Position numbers and translations under genes: made by a program. A stretch of 64,000 bases of DNA from Copromyces sp. CBS 386.78. Taxonomy: Eukaryota; Ascomycota; Sordariomycetes; Sordariales; Sordariaceae. The first letter of the stretch is position 1. Each line of letters begins with the position of its first letter. The notes beneath the pieces are model-generated. The model saw nothing but the letters and a program-made list of their open reading frames with translations, made no database searches and was not told the DNA's origin. The stretch lies in assembly GCA_030685235.1 (NCBI GenBank), contig MU839081.1, positions 682,001-746,000 on the forward strand. Reading direction: 5' to 3'. Of the stretch, positions 1 through 11,744 are shown piece after piece.

Positions 1-444
1 GATAATATTATTGTTGGTGTGTAACAGATGAAGGCGTGGAGAACAGAAATGGTACGCTTGTTTGCCGTGGCGGGATGGGGTCGGGGATTGGGCCGGGTCC
101 TTTGCCTCCGATTGATGACTGAGGACTTTGTAATGAGTCGAAAGAGTGGAAGAGAAGGAAACGAAGAGGTCAGTATTCTTGCTTGCTGGCAACGCAGCTG
201 AGGTTCTTCTTCACTTATTGATCACTCGTCGGAGCACGTGCATACATGCTAGTCCACATGTTGAGGAAGTTCATGCATAGCCTCTGATGGTTGAAGGGAG
301 ATTAACTAGGTAACAGCTTGAGGCTGTGATCTGAGCAGGCCAAGGGAGTTTTGAACTGCCTTTTACATCGATGTTATACACGTACTTCTACATTGCTTGA
401 TCTGTAAAGTGTCAAGTGTCACGCGTATGCTAGGTATATATGTG

Positions 445-771
445 TACCGTATGGACTCGGGGCATCCGGTTTTAGGTTCCAAGGAAATCAGGCAGAATCT
501 GTAAGCACACTACACGAATATGTGCTTTTCATGCCCGGGAAAAAGAGTGGGGGAGACAGCTGGAGAGCCCGGAGCACTGTAAATTCGATTCTTCTGGTGC
601 CATGTCTTTTCCCCCCTAAATCCCTAATAAAGACAGCGAGCTAGAGGATGGGGACATTGAAAATCACCGTCCTGCATACAATTTCTGGTGAGCATGAATG
701 TTGCAGTATGCTTGCAGACTATGCCTGATTTCCTTGGAACCTAAAACCGGATGCCCCGAGTCCATACGGTA
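445..771. mobile_element. MITE-like element with 50-bp perfect terminal inverted repeats, TA ends
   Basis: The left arm at 445-494 begins TACCGTATGGACTCGGGG and ends AGGCA. Its exact reverse complement occupies 722-771. Weaker pairing continues inward for about 19 more bases, with mismatches that are mostly transitions. The element is 327 bp, carries no open reading frame, and begins and ends with TA, as expected for Tc1/mariner-type insertion at a TA target. Its terminal motif and an internal 18-mer (571-588) recur in the element at 25861-26199, which supports a mobile family rather than a chance palindrome. The superfamily is inferred from the TA ends alone. Confidence 0.8.
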
Positions 772-804
772 TGGGCTATCAAATGCCCCCTATCTGTCAA
801 AGAC

Positions 805-1109
805 TACCGAAGAAACTCGCCAGATTGGCAAACCTCTAATGCCAGAAAACCAGGTTATCTGGGCATAAAAAGCACAGCTCTGTAAGGCTCACGTCCGGCT
901 TCCTGCACAGTAATGTATGTGTGTTAAGGTGGAGGGCAATGTCGCTGGTCGGGGGCTTGTCAACTCGGCCTTTTCGACTGTGCTACTTGTTGGAGGGATT
1001 TCTTCTATAACTGGGCCTACAGAGCACATTAGGTATGCTGCTGACTGTGCTTGCTGTCGGGCGCTCAAAGAGGGTTAGAGGTTTGCCAATCTGGCGAGTT
1101 TCTTCGGTA
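805..1109. mobile_element. Second MITE-like inverted-repeat element, TA ends
   Basis: A 38-base sequence at 802-839 is repeated exactly in inverted orientation at 1075-1112. The TA-bounded part runs 805-1109 (305 bp). The ends read TACCGAAGAAACTCGCCAG, which shares the TACCG and ACTCG blocks, at similar spacing, with the neighbouring element at 445-771 and the one at 25861-26199. It lies only 33 bp from the first element and has no coding capacity. The three symmetric bases outside the TA (GAC and GTC) may be chance or target preference. Confidence 0.65.
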
Positions 1110-1691
1110 GTCGAGTCAAGGGTAGTATTACCATCATCAGGCAGGAAATTAGAGCTGTTTAGCCACTCGCAGATTTGAACAGCAGAGAATGTACATAGTA
1201 CAGCCAGCTGCACCATTACGCGGCCGCACCCTCCCGCTTGAAAGAAGGCAACTTGATCCGGTTTGGCATGTATCACCAACCCTTATCTACAACGTTGGTG
1301 AATTGGTTGCCCCTTAACTGTTAAAAGTACGAACGGGCTGTATGTATCACATAGCCGATAACGAAATGGGGACTCTATGTGTTACTTGCCCTGTTCTCAA
1401 CAGAATCGTCGAAAAACTTTAGGTACGATAAGTGACTTTGGGATTTGGACGGAGCCAAGTCCGGGCTAATAGTTTTTGTGTGTGTTGTCACGAACTCTTT
1501 TAGTTGTCATCACCTCCTTATCTGGGCTAATACCTATAACGCTGCCCATCATGGTGTGAGAAGTTTGTCAAACTCATACCTGAATAGCTCGATGGGATGG
1601 ACACTCTATTTCTCAAGTCTAGAGGCGAAAGCACTTGGTACGATTGGTCTCGTGCAGATTAAATACGATCGCCGGCCGATACTAGTCTGGG

Positions 1692-1694
<3 letters not shown>

Positions 1695-1739
<45 letters not shown>
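1695..1739 (+). repeat. A38 homopolymer followed by G7
   Basis: Thirty-eight consecutive A's at 1695-1732 are followed directly by seven G's at 1733-1739. It is the longest homopolymer in the window. A run of this length could be the 3' tail of a retroposed sequence, ordinary slippage, or an assembly artefact. No flanking target-site duplication was obvious by eye. Confidence 0.8.
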
Positions 1740-3305
1740 CTCTGACCTAGCTGCGTCATGTGGTGTGAACTGCGTTTTAGCCCATATAAGTAGGGTGATC
1801 TATCGTCGTCGTCCGAGGTAAAGTGATATAGGATATCAGGATATCAAGATGAACGATGAACAATGAACAATGCCGTACGTATTATGAATGGTAGATGTTG
1901 TCCTTTACGTATTGGAGGAACTAAAGTGATTAAATTCAACTCACGCCAACCCTTCAGCAATCTGAAAAGAAAGAGAAACCGCTTTACCAGTGGAGTTGAC
2001 AGCCTTGATTCTTAGAAGAACATTTCGTCAGATACCTAGATATCAGCAATCATCGGCTGAAAATATGAGCTTGACGCTCAGCTCAGCACAGCATGTGAGG
2101 TCAGCTTAGCACAGCTTATCATCGGTTTCGCGCTTCTCGAGGTAGTGTTGTGTCTGTGCCCCCGTTCACGACAGCTCAGACGGTCAACAAGCAGGACGAC
2201 ATGACGCCACCCCGCACTGATTTGTTACACACCAACCAACCTTGGGCGAACACGATGAACTTCCTTCCCTTCTCTATGTACCCACGGTAACCCTCCTCTT
2301 TTGCGATGATGGATTGGTAGGGGGTTACAACTGAATGCAGGCATCCATCAATCCAAGTAACAGAACTTTGTAGTTATACTTGCAGCGAAACTGTTTGGTT
2401 CGGCGCTTGTAGCTTGGTGAGCTTGGTGAACGGGTTCCATGATAAGGGATGAAGCCGTCCTCCAATCGGATCGTCCGGACCTATGAGTGCGAAATACCAG
2501 TTTGACCAGGTGCTCGGTTGAAGGTGTGTGGTTGTGCCGTCGTGGTCAAAGTGAATAGTGGTCAAGTGATGACAGCGGCCAAGGAGAGGACATAGGAAAG
2601 GTGAAAGATGTAATGGAATATGTGTTCTCGCTCCCTTTCCAAACGAACTTCGCTTTCAACTATAACCATGCTCCCATACTCTGCATACCAGACATACCAG
2701 ACAGTTCCTGACGTCGATATCCCAGATTCCTGTCTATGAATTGAATCTTCTTCGCTTCAATGCCCGACGATGATGCCATACTTGATGAAAACAATTCCGA
2801 TTCGATGCAAACAGCCCGTTGTCGTTAAAATACTTTGATAAGTCTTCATCTGTTTTCTCTCCAGTTTCAGTTCTTTCTAACCCTGTCTATGCACACTCCC
2901 TATATATAGGCCGAATGATGTCTCTTTAAGAAAATGGCAACCCCACGCTTTTTATGGTATCCCTTTTTTCCCCATTCGATTCGATTTAATAATCATCGAT
3001 TTCCCATTCCCATTCCTATGCGCACATATCGATATGACAAAAAGACCTAAACCGCCCATTCTTGTTGACTTTCCTGGAAACATAATTGATATGATACCTT
3101 TCCCAGGTTCTTCTATAGCAATCCTTGCATGTGTCCCCTTTGGGGACCTAGTGCTGAGCGTTGGTCAGGCTATGCCAAACCGATTCGAATCTTGTCGCTG
3201 CTTCATCAAGAGGACCGGCAGTGTGAAGTCACACGACCCGGATGATGATGGGCAATGGGACGGCTCTTGACTCTTGTTGTCCGTCCGTCGTTTTATTGGA
3301 ATACT

Positions 3306-4751
3306 TTAGTTGGTCTTGGGGAGCTTGGCAGGCTTGACGCCAAGGTTGTTCTGGTTGCGGTAGAACAAGACGCCCTTACCCTTGCCCTCAGCGCCCTCGG
3401 TAGGCTCAACCCACTGGCACCAACGAGCAGCCTTCCACATGGACTTGATGAAACCGATGGGCCCATCCTGGACGTCGGAGCGGTAGTGCTTGCCCATGAC
3501 CTGCTTGATGGCCTCGGAGGCCTCGTCGGCGTTGTAGAAGGGGATGGTGCTGACGTAGTGGTGGAGGACGTGGGTCTCGATGATGCCGTGGAGGAGGTGA
3601 CGGCCGATGAAACCGAACTCACGATCAATAGTCGCGGCGGCACCACGGACGAAGTTCCACTCCTCAGCGGTGTAGTGGGGAAGCGAGGGATCGGTGTGCT
3701 GGAGGTAGGTGATGGCAACGAGCCAGTGGTTGACCCAGAGGTAGGGGAGGAAGTACCAGACGAACATGTTGGACCAGCCAAAGGTGTTGCCGAGGTAGAC
3801 GAGGGCGGTGGCGGTGATGGCGATGCCGATGTCGGAGACGATGATCCAGGGGGCCTCACGCTCGTCATAGAGGGGAGAGCTGGGGTTGAAGTGGTTGACA
3901 CCGGTGAACCAACCGTTCTGCTTGCCCTTGCCACGACCCTCGCGCTGCTTCTCGTGGTTGTTGTGGCCGGTGACGTTGGTCATGAGGTAGTTGGGCCAGC
4001 CGATGAGCTGCTGACCGACAAGGTGGATCAAGGTGTAGATGGGGGTCTCCTCGGTCAACTCGGAAAGCTCGTGGGCGAAACGGCCGATGCGGGAAGCCTG
4101 CTGCTCACGGGTGCGAGGAACGAAGACCATGTCGCGCTCGATGTTGCCGGTGGCCTTGTGGTGCTTGCTGTGGGAGAACTTCCACGAGAAGTAGGGGACG
4201 AGAAGGGCGGAGTGGAGGACCCAGCCGACGGTGTCGTTGATTAACTTGGACGGAGAGAAAGCCTGGTGACCGCACTCGTGGGCAAGGACCCAGAGACCGG
4301 TGCCGAAAAGACCCTGCATAAAGGTGTACAGACCCCAGAGGACGACACGGGCAGCCTTGAGAGGGATGTACTCGGGAGTGACATATTTGTTCCAGACGTA
4401 GAAGGTGACGCCGAGGTAGATCATGTCGCGGGCGACATACGACAAGCTGCGAAGAGCCGAACGCTCGTAGCAGTGCTTGGGGATGGCATCGCGGATGTCC
4501 TTGATGGTGAAGTCGGGGACCTCGAACTCGTTGCCGTAGGTGTCGATCAGCTTGCCGAACTCGGCCTTGTCGGCCTTGACGTTATCGGAGGCCAAGGAGG
4601 AAAGCGAGGTGTTGGAGGCCGAGCGCTCAAGGGGAGAGTCAAAGGGAGAGGCATCGGCGGTAGCGGGGTACGAGTCGGTGGTGGCCTCGGTTTGGGTCCT
4701 GCGTAGGGTAGGCTTGTTGCCCATGGGCAGGGCAGAGGAGACAGACGCCAT
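3306..4751 (-). CDS. Delta-12 fatty acid (oleate) desaturase
   Basis: This is a single uninterrupted frame of 481 aa for a membrane-bound di-iron acyl-lipid desaturase. The family introduces the delta-12 double bond into oleate to make linoleate in the ER membrane, with cytochrome b5 as electron donor. The three histidine boxes are present and correctly spaced: HECGH at residues 158-162, HSKHH at 194-198 and HVLHH at 394-398. Hydrophobic segments lie at about 105-155, 172-190 and 303-350. The N-terminal ~70 residues are Ser/Thr-rich and hydrophilic, as in fungal delta-12 enzymes. There is no fused cytochrome b5 domain, which argues against delta-9 and front-end desaturases. A bifunctional delta-12/delta-15 activity cannot be excluded from sequence. 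The upstream 4.5 kb is gene-free, so the promoter region may be long. Confidence 0.96.
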   Translation of the reverse strand: MASVSSALPMGNKPTLRRTQTEATTDSYPATADASPFDSPLERSASNTSLSSLASDNVKADKAEFGKLIDTYGNEFEVPDFTIKDIRDAIPKHCYERSALRSLSYVARDMIYLGVTFYVWNKYVTPEYIPLKAARVVLWGLYTFMQGLFGTGLWVLAHECGHQAFSPSKLINDTVGWVLHSALLVPYFSWKFSHSKHHKATGNIERDMVFVPRTREQQASRIGRFAHELSELTEETPIYTLIHLVGQQLIGWPNYLMTNVTGHNNHEKQREGRGKGKQNGWFTGVNHFNPSSPLYDEREAPWIIVSDIGIAITATALVYLGNTFGWSNMFVWYFLPYLWVNHWLVAITYLQHTDPSLPHYTAEEWNFVRGAAATIDREFGFIGRHLLHGIIETHVLHHYVSTIPFYNADEASEAIKQVMGKHYRSDVQDGPIGFIKSMWKAARWCQWVEPTEGAEGKGKGVLFYRNQNNLGVKPAKLPKTN

Positions 4752-7700
4752 CTTGGGGATTGGATAGTCGAGACGGATCCAAACAACCTTTATCTGCCTG
4801 ATGTCACGAAACGGACTGGATCAGAAGCGTCAGCAAAGAGGGCTCATGGGTTTGTTGGTTGGTAATGGCCGAGGTTGAGGCGGCTTCACAGTCGTAGTCG
4901 TGGTGTTGGTCGACTCTTTCAAGGAAAGAGGTGTTGCGAGGTTGCCATGGATAAAAGGCTGGAAGGGGGCGAGATGGGAGCAAATGCTTACCGTCAAGGA
5001 CTTGTTGGAGACACAACCGAAACAAACAGCACACAGGGAAGAAGAAGGTTGGTGGAAAAGCCAATCTCTAAATCCAAGTGGAAAGCCTGTGGGAGAGGAT
5101 GCGTGAAAAGAAAAAACAGAATCAAAGTGTTTTGCTGTCTCGCAAGGACCCCGGAAAATTTGTGGTGCTAGGCGTGGGTCGGTTGTTTTTGCCTGGTGGA
5201 TGATTTGTTGGGATTCCGATGTTACGGGGCTCGGTCCGGGATGGGGGGATGGTGTACTAGGTAACCTGGAGACTGTAGAAGCAACCGGTCCAAGAAAAGG
5301 TTTTAGGTTTGACAAGGCCGAATGTTTCTGGTTTTATTTATATATATACCAAACCAGGTGGTGTAAACCGTGCTTTCCATCCCAAATCTGTGTGCCCCTT
5401 GGACATGGCGAATAGCTGTTATGGAAGAGGCTCATTCATGGCTGTGGACGCTACCAGGGGCAGTTACGGCGCTCCCGCCTCTACCGCCTTGTCCGCGTTG
5501 ACCAATAGGTACCTCCAGACTTGTAGAGTCAAAACAAACTCCAGAATGCGGATACAGGAGGCAATACCAAGACGCGTCCAGGCAACGACTAGGGACCACC
5601 TCTCTTTTGGCCACTGCTACGAAGCATTTTCCAAAGGATTGAGATGAAACTGGACTTGAACACACATGCAGTAAGTGGCTGGCTAGTAATAACTGAATGG
5701 ATCCAGAGTTGGGCGCCTCGCCCGCTTTTACGATAAAACCCTCTGGCTGCCATGCATGCTCTAGTCTAGTCCCTCTCATCAGTGCAAGTTTTGCAGAGAT
5801 GCCAATCGTGCATCGTGTCTACATTCTATCACTGCACTGTAATCTCTCTTTTCACCGCTTTTGGGAGTGATAATGAGATGCATTGAGGTCCAATGTTGGA
5901 TGGCAATCTGGAGGTTAAGCTAATCGTGGAGAGGGGGAATGGGAAGTACCTCCAAGTACACTGTAAGTTTCACATGCTAAGTCTGTGTCGGCTCAGAGCT
6001 GAAACAAGGGTTGAAGGGGGATTGGCCGGAAAAGGGTTGAGCGAGATCGCCCAAACTGGCCAACGACAGCTACATACGACATGACTGGAAATTGGCGAGA
6101 TAAAGAGAGACACGCAGATGTCTTGCCATGCATATGTGTTGCCGAGGCTCACCGACAAGCAACTGATTGGACTTGGAGAGCATCTGTTTGTCGTCGAGGG
6201 CATTCCGAATTGGAGGCGAGGGGGGGCGAAGACGAGCTGGAGACATCATGGGCAAGTTGACCACTCCTGTTGGACATGGACTGACTGGAGATCTGTTCCT
6301 TCTTGATTGCAACATGCAGGGATCTCGCGCTGAATTTTCCGTTGCAGCGTCCGTATCTTTCTCCGGTCAAAGTCACCAACCTTTCGAGACGATGACGACT
6401 CATGTGCTCATGAGATTCCCGTCTTCGATTCAGTTCTCGGACGAAACCGTTTCAAGGTTGTCCTCTCCCCAACCCGAGTTGGATGGATGGAAGCTTTATC
6501 GATAAGGACTCAGTTGACTAAGATAACCTCAAGGTCATACTACAAGGATGGGTGGAGATACCAGTTCCGTAAGAGCGTAGCATTGCGCGGGGTAGACAGG
6601 TAGTGTAGTGTAGTGTGTACTTGAGAGGACCGACTTCTCAGCTTCTCTTCCCCTTCGTTCCTGCCTCGAGCTGTCGACAGGGCTGCCCGTTTCATCGTAC
6701 CCGGACGTGAGCTTCAATCATTACCCCTGCCAAAAAGACTTGTCCATTTTCCCAAGTCCGAGAGTCTACAAGCTTTGTTTGCTCTTGCTATTTATTATCA
6801 ATCCTCCCGTCCTCGACATCGTCTTCACATGTGCTGTTCTTTTTTCCCACACCAGGCCACCAGGGTCCTCAAAGCCGCCCGCTTCCAGGTTTGGTGTGCA
6901 AGGGGCCCTGTTCGGTCGGTTGCAGATTCACACATCGGGGTCTCATGCAGGTCGTCGGCTGTCGGAGTGGGGGTTGCATTTTGGTTCATGTCCTTGATGC
7001 CATGGCCAGATCGCCCACAGTCGTCGGCGCGGCGGATTTCTGTTGGGAAATCTCGGAACAGAGAGATAATTCTGTTTTTTTTGTTGGGCAAAGACAGTTC
7101 CCGAACTTGGTACGTACCACTGTGTACATGCTTTTGAGTTTTCAGTAACTATCTCCACACACACAAGAGGCCAAAACCGAGCGAAAAAACCGGATTCGTC
7201 CACGTTGCTTGCCCAGGCTTTGCGAATGGCTTCACCCACTTTGTCCTTGATCCCGGCGGGCGCGGCGGCGGCCCCGACCCACTTTTGACCACTTCCGTCC
7301 ACGCCCTCCGGCCTGACTTCCACCAATCTCCACCGCTTCCCCCCACAAGAACCCCGAACGCGGTCCGGTCTCCAGTCCGGACATACGGCTCGCCGCCGCT
7401 CTCGCCGGGACTTTCTTTTTCTTTCGCTACCTGTTCAACCACGAGATAGGCCATCAAAGAACCGGCAGATACAAATCGTACTCAAGTCGGCTTTCCCTTG
7501 AATTCCTTTCAACCAACTACTACCTTACGGTGACATAATACCCGCTCCCATGCATTAAAGAGTATCGCCAGATTTTACAAAGAAAGTGACTTGTTCGTTT
7601 CTATCATAGCTATAAAACCGAATGGCGTTCTCTACTCATAGAGGAAGAATTGATTCCATGGCGCACCCCTCGACATTGCCCCACCCCCGTTAGGTTTGAG

Positions 7701-9296
7701 ATACAAAGAGGAAGATAGAGATAGTTTTGCATCTTCATGCCGTTCATCTCAGTGTCACAAACGTATGGGGTGGAGTCGAACAGAAATCATACCTCCTCCA
7801 GACCCAGACATCGGTAAGGTAGACAGACACTTGCATTATTTTACCTCTTCCGCTCGCAAATCCCAGAAACACATGAGCATCTTGAAAAAGACAGCGCATT
7901 AGAACGGGTGTACATATCTTACAACCGCTTGCTTAGGTAGCACGGTGGTCTACCGTTTGAGTCTCCCAAAAAAAAAACTCTCAAAAACCTATTATCTGTC
8001 CGGATCGGGAACGATGTGCGAAGACACGCAAAGGGGTCACCCACATCTAGTAGCCGGTCTACCTATATGGTATCTAGGAACACTCCAGTCGACAGAATAA
8101 GCCTTCAAACGGTTCACCACTGCTCAGAACCGGTGGTGGTTGTTGCAATGTTGTTTTGACTTTTTTTTTTTTTTTTTTTTTTTTTCCGTGTGTGTTTTGT
8201 CCGGAGAGGTGCCGGTGCGTTCGAATCATATTGGTGTTAGATGCCCGCAAATAGTACCTCTCAAACCCTTTTTCTTCTTCTTTTTTTTCCTTCGGTAGTT
8301 TGCAGAGAATCGAGCCCAGAAAGATGGAACGCAGGTGTATCAGTAATGTTTTCGGACTAGTCTTTTCAATGCACATAACAAGTTTGATGCAAAATCATAC
8401 AACACTTACATACAAGTCAATCGTCATCTGACCATGGGCCAAGTGCGCGAGCTTATCCAACAAGGAAACCTTCGTGAAGTCTCGCCACCTTCGATCGCAC
8501 ATAACTATCAGGTATCTAAGCAAAGGACCAAAGCCAAGTATCTTATAACACCCTATGCTTGGTCGGTATGATGCCAATCAGCATTGGTTGACAGAGAGAG
8601 TACTGATGTTTTGTTCTTGTGGTCAAGTGTCGAGAGGCGACTACGGCAGCTCCGCGTAGAATATTCTCTAAAACATCTATTTTGCTTTTCTTCTACATGC
8701 TGCTGCTGTCCCGTTGCGATTCTCATAGAGGATATCTCGGTTGCTCCCAGCCCGGTCTGCGAACAAATCCTTGGCGACAAGATCGATCGTCAAGGAAATG
8801 AAGCCCAAGGGCGAGATAAAAGAAATACTGCAAAATCTGGCTTGTGTAGGTTTCCAATTCACCGTCTTCTCTATGCCCATTCATTAGTGAAAATGTTGGG
8901 TGGGATAGGCAGAACAAAGCGAGTGTCTATCCGTCGACCGATACTCCACAGTGTTGAGGTCTTCAGATAATCTAACCTCCAGTTAAATATGATATTCAGG
9001 TCATCATCAGAAGTCTGAGCCCGATTTGGGAATCCAGAGAATGATAGCAACAAAGCCAACGAAACAGCTCTTTTAAATCCACCAACCGACTAGTCTACGC
9101 ATGCACCGCTTTTATAAGAAACAAAACAGGTACAACGTAGAGAGAGAAGAGAGAGAAGAAAAGGCCCAGAGATATGAAAGAACCCGGTTCATTTTATTCA
9201 CTGTACCCTCAGATGACCCTTTTGAAAACGGGAAGAAAACGGTACGCCATGTAACTTCACAACATATCAAACTACTGCCGCCGCCTGTTCGCGCAT
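4752..9296. other. Long intergenic region (4.5 kb) upstream of the desaturase
   Basis: No frame in this stretch, on either strand, shows a recognisable domain or a plausible spliced gene. It lies between the 5' end of the desaturase and the 3' end of eIF3b, both on the minus strand. It holds a T25 run at 8161-8185, several short pyrimidine or purine tracts, and a GA-rich stretch near 9134-9165. It could contain the desaturase 5' leader and promoter or an untranslated RNA, but nothing in the sequence proves either. Confidence 0.5.
8161..8185 (+). repeat. T25 homopolymer
   Basis: Twenty-five consecutive T's lie within the gene-free region between the desaturase and eIF3b. No gene is attached to it. 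It is most simply a slippage-prone mononucleotide tract. Confidence 0.85.
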
Positions 9297-11744
9297 TTAC
9301 TGAACGATCTCCTCGGTCTCCTCCAACACTTCCTCCATGATCTCCTCGATGACCTGCTCCTCCCCGTCGGTGGAGAGCTCCGAGGTCTTGGCCTTGATGA
9401 GCTCGGCAGCGGGATCCGCGGGAAGACCGTAGATCTCGCGCTCCTCGGCAACCTCCTGCACGATGGACTCGCGCCAAGCGAACCACTCCTCGAGGAGACG
9501 ACGACGGGCCTCGACAACGGCAACGTCGGCGCTGCTGATGCGCTCGGCGTCTTCCTGCTCAAAGATCCTCGAGTACTCGCGGAGGTTGCGGCGGATGGCC
9601 TTCTGCTCCTCCTTGCCAAGGAGGGTAGCGGGGCGCGGCCTCCACTGGAACTGCTTGAACTTCTCGATAGTCTCCTCGCGCAGCTGCTCACCCTTGAAGT
9701 CGTACAGATGATATCCGTTCTCCATCTGTTTTTGGCCCGTGTTAGCGATTTCTGTTATACATCATGCTCGTCAAATAGCAAAGGAGAACTTACAGAGTGC
9801 TTCCACGCGGAAGCCCAGGTGGCAACGAAGCGACCCGAGGGGTCCCACTCGACGTCGGTGACACCGTAGTGGTCAGCGGTGTTCATGAGCTGAAGGTTGG
9901 CGGTAAGGTCCTTGTCGGACTCGGGCTTCTCACCCTCGAAGTCCAGGTCGTAGAAGTCGAGATCGGAGCTCTGAGTGTTGGCAACAGTGGCAACGACTAC
10001 GAAGCGACCCTTAGGCGACCAGTAGATGGCGTTGCTGTTCTTCTTCTCGAGAGTGCGGAGATGCTTGAAGTTTCCAACAGCATTGCCCTTGGCCTTCTCG
10101 GGGCAGAAGAAAGCGACCGACGTCTTGGGGGGAACGGCGGTGGCACCGACAGGCTCGGTGGTGCTGATAATAACGAACCTGTCGCCCTTGGGCTCCCAAG
10201 CAAAGTTTATTACGGTATCCTTGATGGTGTCGACAACTTCCACGGGAACACCCTTCTCCTTGACACGGAAAATCTCAAGAGTGGTGGCCTGAGACTTCTT
10301 GGACTTGGAGTGACGGTCAACCTTGACGCAGATGTAAGCACCCTCGGACTGCCAGTGAAGCTTGGCATCCGAGACGCTGAAGAGGTTCAGTGACCTGACA
10401 GTCTGCTTGGAGGGGATGCTCATCAAACCGACTCTGGCGGGGTTGCTGCCGATCTCAGGGGTCCAGAAGCAGAAAAGCTGCTCGTAGGTCTTGACACCAT
10501 CACGCTGCACGGTGGCGGGGGCCCAGTCAAAGTCCACAACGCCCTCGATCTTGATGGCGGTCTTGTCCAGCAGGTTCATCCTCGGGAGCTCGTAGACGGA
10601 AATGGACTGGCCGGGGTTGAGCCTGGCGACGTACTTGTCATCGGCAGACCACTTGAACGCGGGCCAGGGGAACTTGGGGGCCTTCTTGGGAGCATCGCCC
10701 TCGGCGGCGGGGGCGGCGGGGGTGTCGAGCTGGGCGAAAGAACGGAGGGGCTTGGAGGTCTCGATATCCCAGATAACGTAGTTTTTGCCGTCGTCTTCTA
10801 CCGAAAGAGCAGGATGGCCCTCCTCGGGGATCGAAATCGGCCTGTTGGACCAGGTGACAATGTACTTTTCGTTGGGAGAGAAGGCGACAAGGTTGACGAA
10901 AGGATGGGCGAAACGCCTCTGCCTGGTCCACGAGGGACCACCCCAAAGCTGAACACCCTGGGCGTGGACGGAGGTGAGGTAGGTACCGAGGGGCGACCAC
11001 TGCACAAAGGTCTCGGTCCAGTGTTGACGGTCGACAACGTTCTCGGGCGTATCCTTCTCGTTGTTCCAGAAAACGCCAACAGACTCTCCCCTGAACATAA
11101 TGAACTGATCTCTGCCGCGGCCGCTGGGGTCGGCCATGAAGGAGCGCAGGTGCTCCTTCTCCTGGAACTCCTCGATCTTGGGAGGAGTGTACTCGTCATC
11201 GATACGGCCCTCGCGACCATAGCGGTCGACATCGGTAAGCTTGTTGACGCGCAGGGTGTGCTTCTTGTCGAGGGGAACGAGGTCGAGCTGTCTGCAGGCG
11301 GCAGCAGCCTCGGCGGGCGACGAGTACTCGACGAAGGCGAATCTACAGAATTCATATCAGTGCCCTGGTCGGGGAGCCAACATCCACAGCATGGGGGACA
11401 CATCGCGGTCGGGTGCAGCCATGGTTGGCCGGTCTGTAGATGCGCATCATTTAAGGCGACAGTGTTGCATACCTCATGGACTTTCCATCCTCGCCCATGG
11501 GCATGAAGATGAGGTCCTCCCGGGTCTTGCCAACAGTGTTGAGCTTCTTCAACAAGAACTTGACGAGCTTGGGTTTTTGCTCCTCGGTGACCTCGGGGAG
11601 GCCGTCGACAACGACGAAGGCATCGTAGCCCTGTTCAAGCTGAACCTCGTACTTCTCGCGAATATCGGAAATGTCGACCTCATCAACATCGAAATCATCC
11701 TCGTCGAGGTCCTCGTCGCGGAGGTGGTCGAAAGACGGCGCCAT
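9297..11744 (-). CDS. prt1: Eukaryotic translation initiation factor 3 subunit B (eIF3b/Prt1)
   Basis: There are three exons on the minus strand: 11744-11473, 11342-9794 and 9725-9297, giving 749 aa. Intron 1 (130 bp) uses donor GTATGC and joins SMR to FAFVEYSS. Intron 2 (67 bp) uses donor GTAAGT and joins KHS to [10 protein letters not shown]. Both junctions keep an unbroken eIF3b alignment. The protein starts with an acidic stretch, followed by an RRM at about residues 40-125. A WD40/eIF2A-type beta-propeller spans roughly 180-640, and the acidic, helical C-terminal tail ends in ETEEIVQ. eIF3b is a core scaffold of the eIF3 complex that binds the 40S subunit during scanning. The start is the ATG at 11744, because the frame extends only three codons further upstream, to a TTG. 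The gene is divergent from cct2. Confidence 0.96.

Larger units (their letters stand above)
1..3305. other. Gene-free left end (intergenic)
   Basis: No reading frame here shows a recognisable domain, a convincing splice pattern or sustained coding bias. The stretch holds two inverted-repeat elements (445-771 and 805-1109), a long A tract followed by G's (1695-1739), and presumably the 3' flank of the minus-strand desaturase that ends at 3306. The short frames at 983-1279 (minus) and 1445-1696 (plus) overlap the repeats or the A tract and are not credible genes. Confidence 0.6.

Noticed and set aside
3255..4244. 329-aa frame opposite the desaturase
   Set aside because: It is a composition shadow of the desaturase gene (Val/Gly/Asp/Glu-rich) with no recognisable domain.
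6072..6082. ACATACGAC, the start of Neurospora 5S rRNA
   Set aside because: Only the first nine bases match; the internal control region and the rest of the 5S sequence are absent.
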